Notes under the pieces: generated by a model
What the model was told of the DNA's origin: nothing
The model's database searches: none
Seen by the model: the letters and a program-made list of their open reading frames with translations, nothing else
Assembly (NCBI GenBank): GCA_003641675.1
Contig: QNBI01000125.1
Location: 1-6,463, forward strand
Source of the DNA: Spirochaetota bacterium
Lineage (GTDB): Bacteria; Spirochaetota; Spirochaetia; SZUA-6
DNA: 6,463 nucleotides
Direction: 5' to 3'
Made by a program: the position numbers and the translations under genes
Part shown: piece after piece, positions 5,361 through 6,463 of the stretch
Layout: every line of letters starts with the position of its first letter
Numbering within the stretch: the stretch's first letter is position 1

Positions 5361-6463
5361 ATGAAAGAAGAATATTCTTCCCAAAACTTTATCCAAAAAT
5401 TTTCAAAAGTAGTAAAGAGAGACGGTAGGATTGCAGAGTTTGACGCATCAAAGATTACAAATGCCATCCTAAAGGCAGGAAGAGCAACGGGTGAGTTTGA
5501 CAGAGAAGTCGCAGAAAAACTTACCCTAAGAGTGTTAAATCTTCTGCAAACCACAACTAAGGGTAAATATCCTCAGGTTGAAGAGATTCAAGATACGGTA
5601 GAGGAAATACTCTTAACCTCACCCTACAGAAAAACGGCAAAGGCCTACATCATCTACAGAGAGCAACACGCAAAGATGCGACAGATAGCTACTCGCTTTA
5701 ACGCCAATCTTGTAGAGAACTATCTTAGTCGTTCCGACTGGAAGGTAAACGAGAACAGCAATATGGACTACTCCCTACAGGGACTAAACAACTATATATC
5801 GTCAGAAATCAGTAAATCCTACTGGCTAAATGAGATATACCCCAAAGAGGTGCGGGACGCCCACATAAACGGAGACTTTCACATACATGATTTGGGTTCT
5901 CTAAGTGTTTACTGCGTGGGCTGGGATCTTTTGGACCTACTAAGAGAGGGATTCAAAGGGGCTGTAGGGAAGGTAGAATCCGAACCGGCAAAGCACCTAA
6001 GAAGCGCCCTAGGACAGATAGTCAATTTCTTCTACACTCTCCAAGGTGAGGCAGCGGGGGCCCAGGCCTTCTCCAATTTTGATACACTCCTTGCCCCCTT
6101 TATAAGATTCGACAATCTCTCCTACAGAGATGTCAAACAATCACTACAGGAGTTCGTATTTAATCTGAATGTTCCTACACGTGTTGGCTTTCAGACTCCA
6201 TTTACAAACCTAACACTGGACTTAACCGTGCCCTCTTATCTTGCATCCATGCCTGTGCTAATAGGAGGAAAACCAACGGAGTATGTGTACGGTGATTTCC
6301 AGGAGGAGATGAATATATTCAACAGAGCATTCCTGCAAGTAATGAGCGAGGGCGATGCCAAGGGAAGGATTTTTACATTTCCGATACCAACCTACAACAT
6401 ATCGGATGATTTTGAATGGGATAACGAAATAATAGAGATACTATGGAAGGTTACGGGAAAATA
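5361..6463 (+). CDS. nrdD: Anaerobic (class III) ribonucleoside-triphosphate reductase, 5' part
   Basis: NrdD reduces ribonucleoside triphosphates to deoxyribonucleotides for DNA synthesis in the cytoplasm without oxygen. It uses a glycyl radical installed by the SAM enzyme NrdG. The first 367 codons are present, open at the right edge and free of stops. Residues about 16-106 form an ATP-cone regulatory domain (VVKRDGRIAEFDASKITNAI ... YRKTAKAYIIYREQH). The catalytic barrel then begins with YPKEVRDAHINGDFHIHDLG and YCVGWDL; Cys185 there corresponds by position to the first active-site Cys of the family (Cys175 in E. coli). Further conserved blocks are ALGQIVNFFYTLQGEAAGAQAFSNFDTLLAPF, split here as ALGQIVNFFYTLQGE and AQAFSNFDTL, then NVPTRVGFQTPFTNLTLDL and FTFPIPTYNI. 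The thiyl-radical Cys and the C-terminal glycyl-radical and zinc sites should lie beyond the window. Expression is controlled by the upstream cobalamin riboswitch and attenuator, and nrdG may follow downstream. Confidence 0.97.
   Translation, partial: MKEEYSSQNFIQKFSKVVKRDGRIAEFDASKITNAILKAGRATGEFDREVAEKLTLRVLNLLQTTTKGKYPQVEEIQDTVEEILLTSPYRKTAKAYIIYREQHAKMRQIATRFNANLVENYLSRSDWKVNENSNMDYSLQGLNNYISSEISKSYWLNEIYPKEVRDAHINGDFHIHDLGSLSVYCVGWDLLDLLREGFKGAVGKVESEPAKHLRSALGQIVNFFYTLQGEAAGAQAFSNFDTLLAPFIRFDNLSYRDVKQSLQEFVFNLNVPTRVGFQTPFTNLTLDLTVPSYLASMPVLIGGKPTEYVYGDFQEEMNIFNRAFLQVMSEGDAKGRIFTFPIPTYNISDDFEWDNEIIEILWKVTGK

Overview
The window looks like a stretch of chromosome from an AT-rich, Gram-negative, probably anaerobic bacterium. 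Gram-negative is inferred from two exported or membrane proteins: a patatin-type lipase with a signal peptide, and a histidine kinase with a periplasmic solute-binding sensor. Anaerobic is inferred from a class III (oxygen-sensitive, glycyl-radical) ribonucleotide reductase. I cannot name the phylum from sequence alone. No tRNA, rRNA, CRISPR array, insertion sequence or phage gene was seen.

Layout. (1) Positions 1-987, minus strand: a secreted patatin-like phospholipase whose C-terminus runs off the left edge. (2) Positions 988-1518: an AT-rich divergent intergenic region with a candidate promoter for the lipase, a very doubtful 35-codon ORF and a 19-base inverted repeat. (3) Positions 1519-4407, plus strand: a 962-residue hybrid sensor histidine kinase (periplasmic SBP_bac_3 sensor, one membrane helix, two PAS domains, HisKA, HATPase, C-terminal receiver), closed by a strong intrinsic terminator at 4417-4458. 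It appears to be a single-gene unit. (4) Positions 4499-4804: the C-terminal remnant of a DUF4143-type AAA+ ATPase gene. (5) Positions 4846-5360: a sigma70-type promoter followed by a leader of about 480 nt. The leader carries a class I cobalamin riboswitch with an enlarged peripheral arm, a GC-rich hairpin, an intrinsic terminator and a small hairpin before the ribosome binding site. (6) Positions 5361-6463, plus strand: the 5' part of nrdD, anaerobic ribonucleoside-triphosphate reductase, cut by the right edge.

How the parts work together. The clearest regulatory unit is promoter - B12 riboswitch - terminator - nrdD. NrdD does not need B12, so the natural reading is that adenosylcobalamin shuts it off by premature termination, presumably because a B12-dependent class II reductase elsewhere in the genome takes over. 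The kinase has no partner response regulator in view; its own receiver suggests a phosphorelay to a protein encoded elsewhere. The lipase and kinase are divergent, with no sequence evidence that they share a pathway. I see no wholly new system. The most interesting part is the architecture of the nrdD leader.
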